From NCBI GenBank assembly GCA_041749595.1, contig JBGTBA010000103.1, positions 1-5,839 of the forward strand: a stretch of 5,839 nucleotides of DNA. The letters are read 5' to 3'. This DNA is from Aurantibrevibacter sp041749595. Lineage in GTDB: Bacteria > Bacteroidota > Bacteroidia > Flavobacteriales > Flavobacteriaceae. Each line of letters starts with the position of its first letter. The stretch's first letter is position 1. Below are positions 5,596 to 5,839 of the stretch, piece after piece. The position numbers and the translations under genes were made by a program. Below the pieces are notes generated by a model. That model saw only the letters and a list, made by a program, of their open reading frames with translations. It was not told the DNA's origin and ran no database searches.

Positions 5596-5839
5596 CTACA
5601 GTTTCAAAAGGTATTGGTAATCGTCAAAATCAATTTTTCCGCTAAAAATGGCAATGGACCTGCTGATTACCTTATCGGCAAGTTCATGGGAATAGCCCAA
5701 TCCTATGGCATATTTTCGTACTAAAGTAAGCTCTTCCCCATCGATACCATGGTCGGCATAAATAATCCGGAACAAATCGTACAAACGCTCCAACCGTTTC
5801 TCCGCATTGTTTGAAGGATCAATAGGGTATTTGTTGGAT
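5596..5839 (-). CDS. TerB-like (tellurite-resistance TerB family) protein, C-terminal part
   Basis: The frame is open from the right window edge to TAG at 5598-5596, giving 80 residues of the C-terminus; the start lies outside. The TTG at 5793 is an internal Leu, since the frame continues upstream through KYPIDPSNNAEKR. The visible part is mostly helical and contains RLERLYDLFRIIYADHGIDG followed by EELTLVRKYAIGLGYS, the acidic DG-x-x-x-x-E pattern and hydrophobic helix spacing of the TerB fold (related to the DjlA N-terminal domain), where the acidic residues are thought to bind metal. Small stand-alone TerB-like proteins of this kind are common in Bacteroidota, with unknown role; there is no sign here of a tellurite-resistance ter operon. 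It is on the same strand as GNAT-lysC, but about 300 bases and a promoter separate them, so they are probably separate transcripts. Confidence 0.7.
   Translation of the reverse strand, partial: SNKYPIDPSNNAEKRLERLYDLFRIIYADHGIDGEELTLVRKYAIGLGYSHELADKVISRSIAIFSGKIDFDDYQYLLKL

Noticed and set aside
5791..5793. TTG as the start of a 65-residue protein at the right edge
   Set aside because: The frame continues upstream without a stop to the window edge with sensible TerB-like sequence, so the gene is simply cut off.
1..5839. Search for CRISPR repeats, tRNA or rRNA genes, insertion-sequence ends, toxin-antitoxin or defence genes
   Set aside because: No regularly spaced repeats, cloverleaf sequence, transposase motif or terminal repeats were recognised on either strand.

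Overview
The window looks like ordinary chromosomal sequence of a member of the Bacteroidota, most likely the family Flavobacteriaceae. The protein sequences resemble flavobacterial versions of NadB, aspartokinase and the fused lipid acyltransferase. Two minus-strand genes have a Bacteroidota-type -7 element (TAnnTTTG) just upstream instead of an E. coli-style -10, and clear Shine-Dalgarno sites are lacking. Genus-level assignment is not possible from what is visible.

Layout from left to right: (1) 1-1569, plus strand, L-aspartate oxidase NadB, missing only about its first ten residues at the window edge. (2) 1565-1607, a two-part inverted repeat that overlaps the nadB stop codon and sits between convergent genes. 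(3) 1657-3474, minus strand, a 605-residue fusion of a PlsC-like O-acyltransferase and a GNAT/OlsB-like N-acyltransferase, the architecture of OlsF-type amino-acid lipid synthases. It has its own promoter-like element, which argues against the longer TTG-initiated reading. (4) 3568-4818, minus strand, monofunctional aspartate kinase with a shortened C-terminal ACT region. (5) 4815-5294, minus strand, an SSAT-like GNAT acetyltransferase whose stop codon overlaps the aspartokinase start in ATGA. (6) 5295-5595, about 300 bases without an intact gene: the GNAT-lysC promoter plus plus-strand reading-frame fragments that may be a decayed gene. (7) 5596-5839, minus strand, the last 80 codons of a TerB-like protein running off the right edge.

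The minus-strand genes all point left. GNAT and aspartokinase form a translationally coupled pair; the lipid synthase follows 93 bases downstream and could be read through from it or use its own promoter. NadB and aspartokinase both consume L-aspartate (for NAD and for the lysine/threonine/methionine/diaminopimelate branch), but they are on opposite strands and separated, so this is probably coincidental. I see no mobile element, CRISPR array, tRNA, rRNA or defence system. I do not think the window holds a wholly new system; the points most worth following are the coupled SSAT-like/aspartokinase pair, the identity of the amino acid used by the lipid synthase, and the origin of the fragments at 5338-5610.
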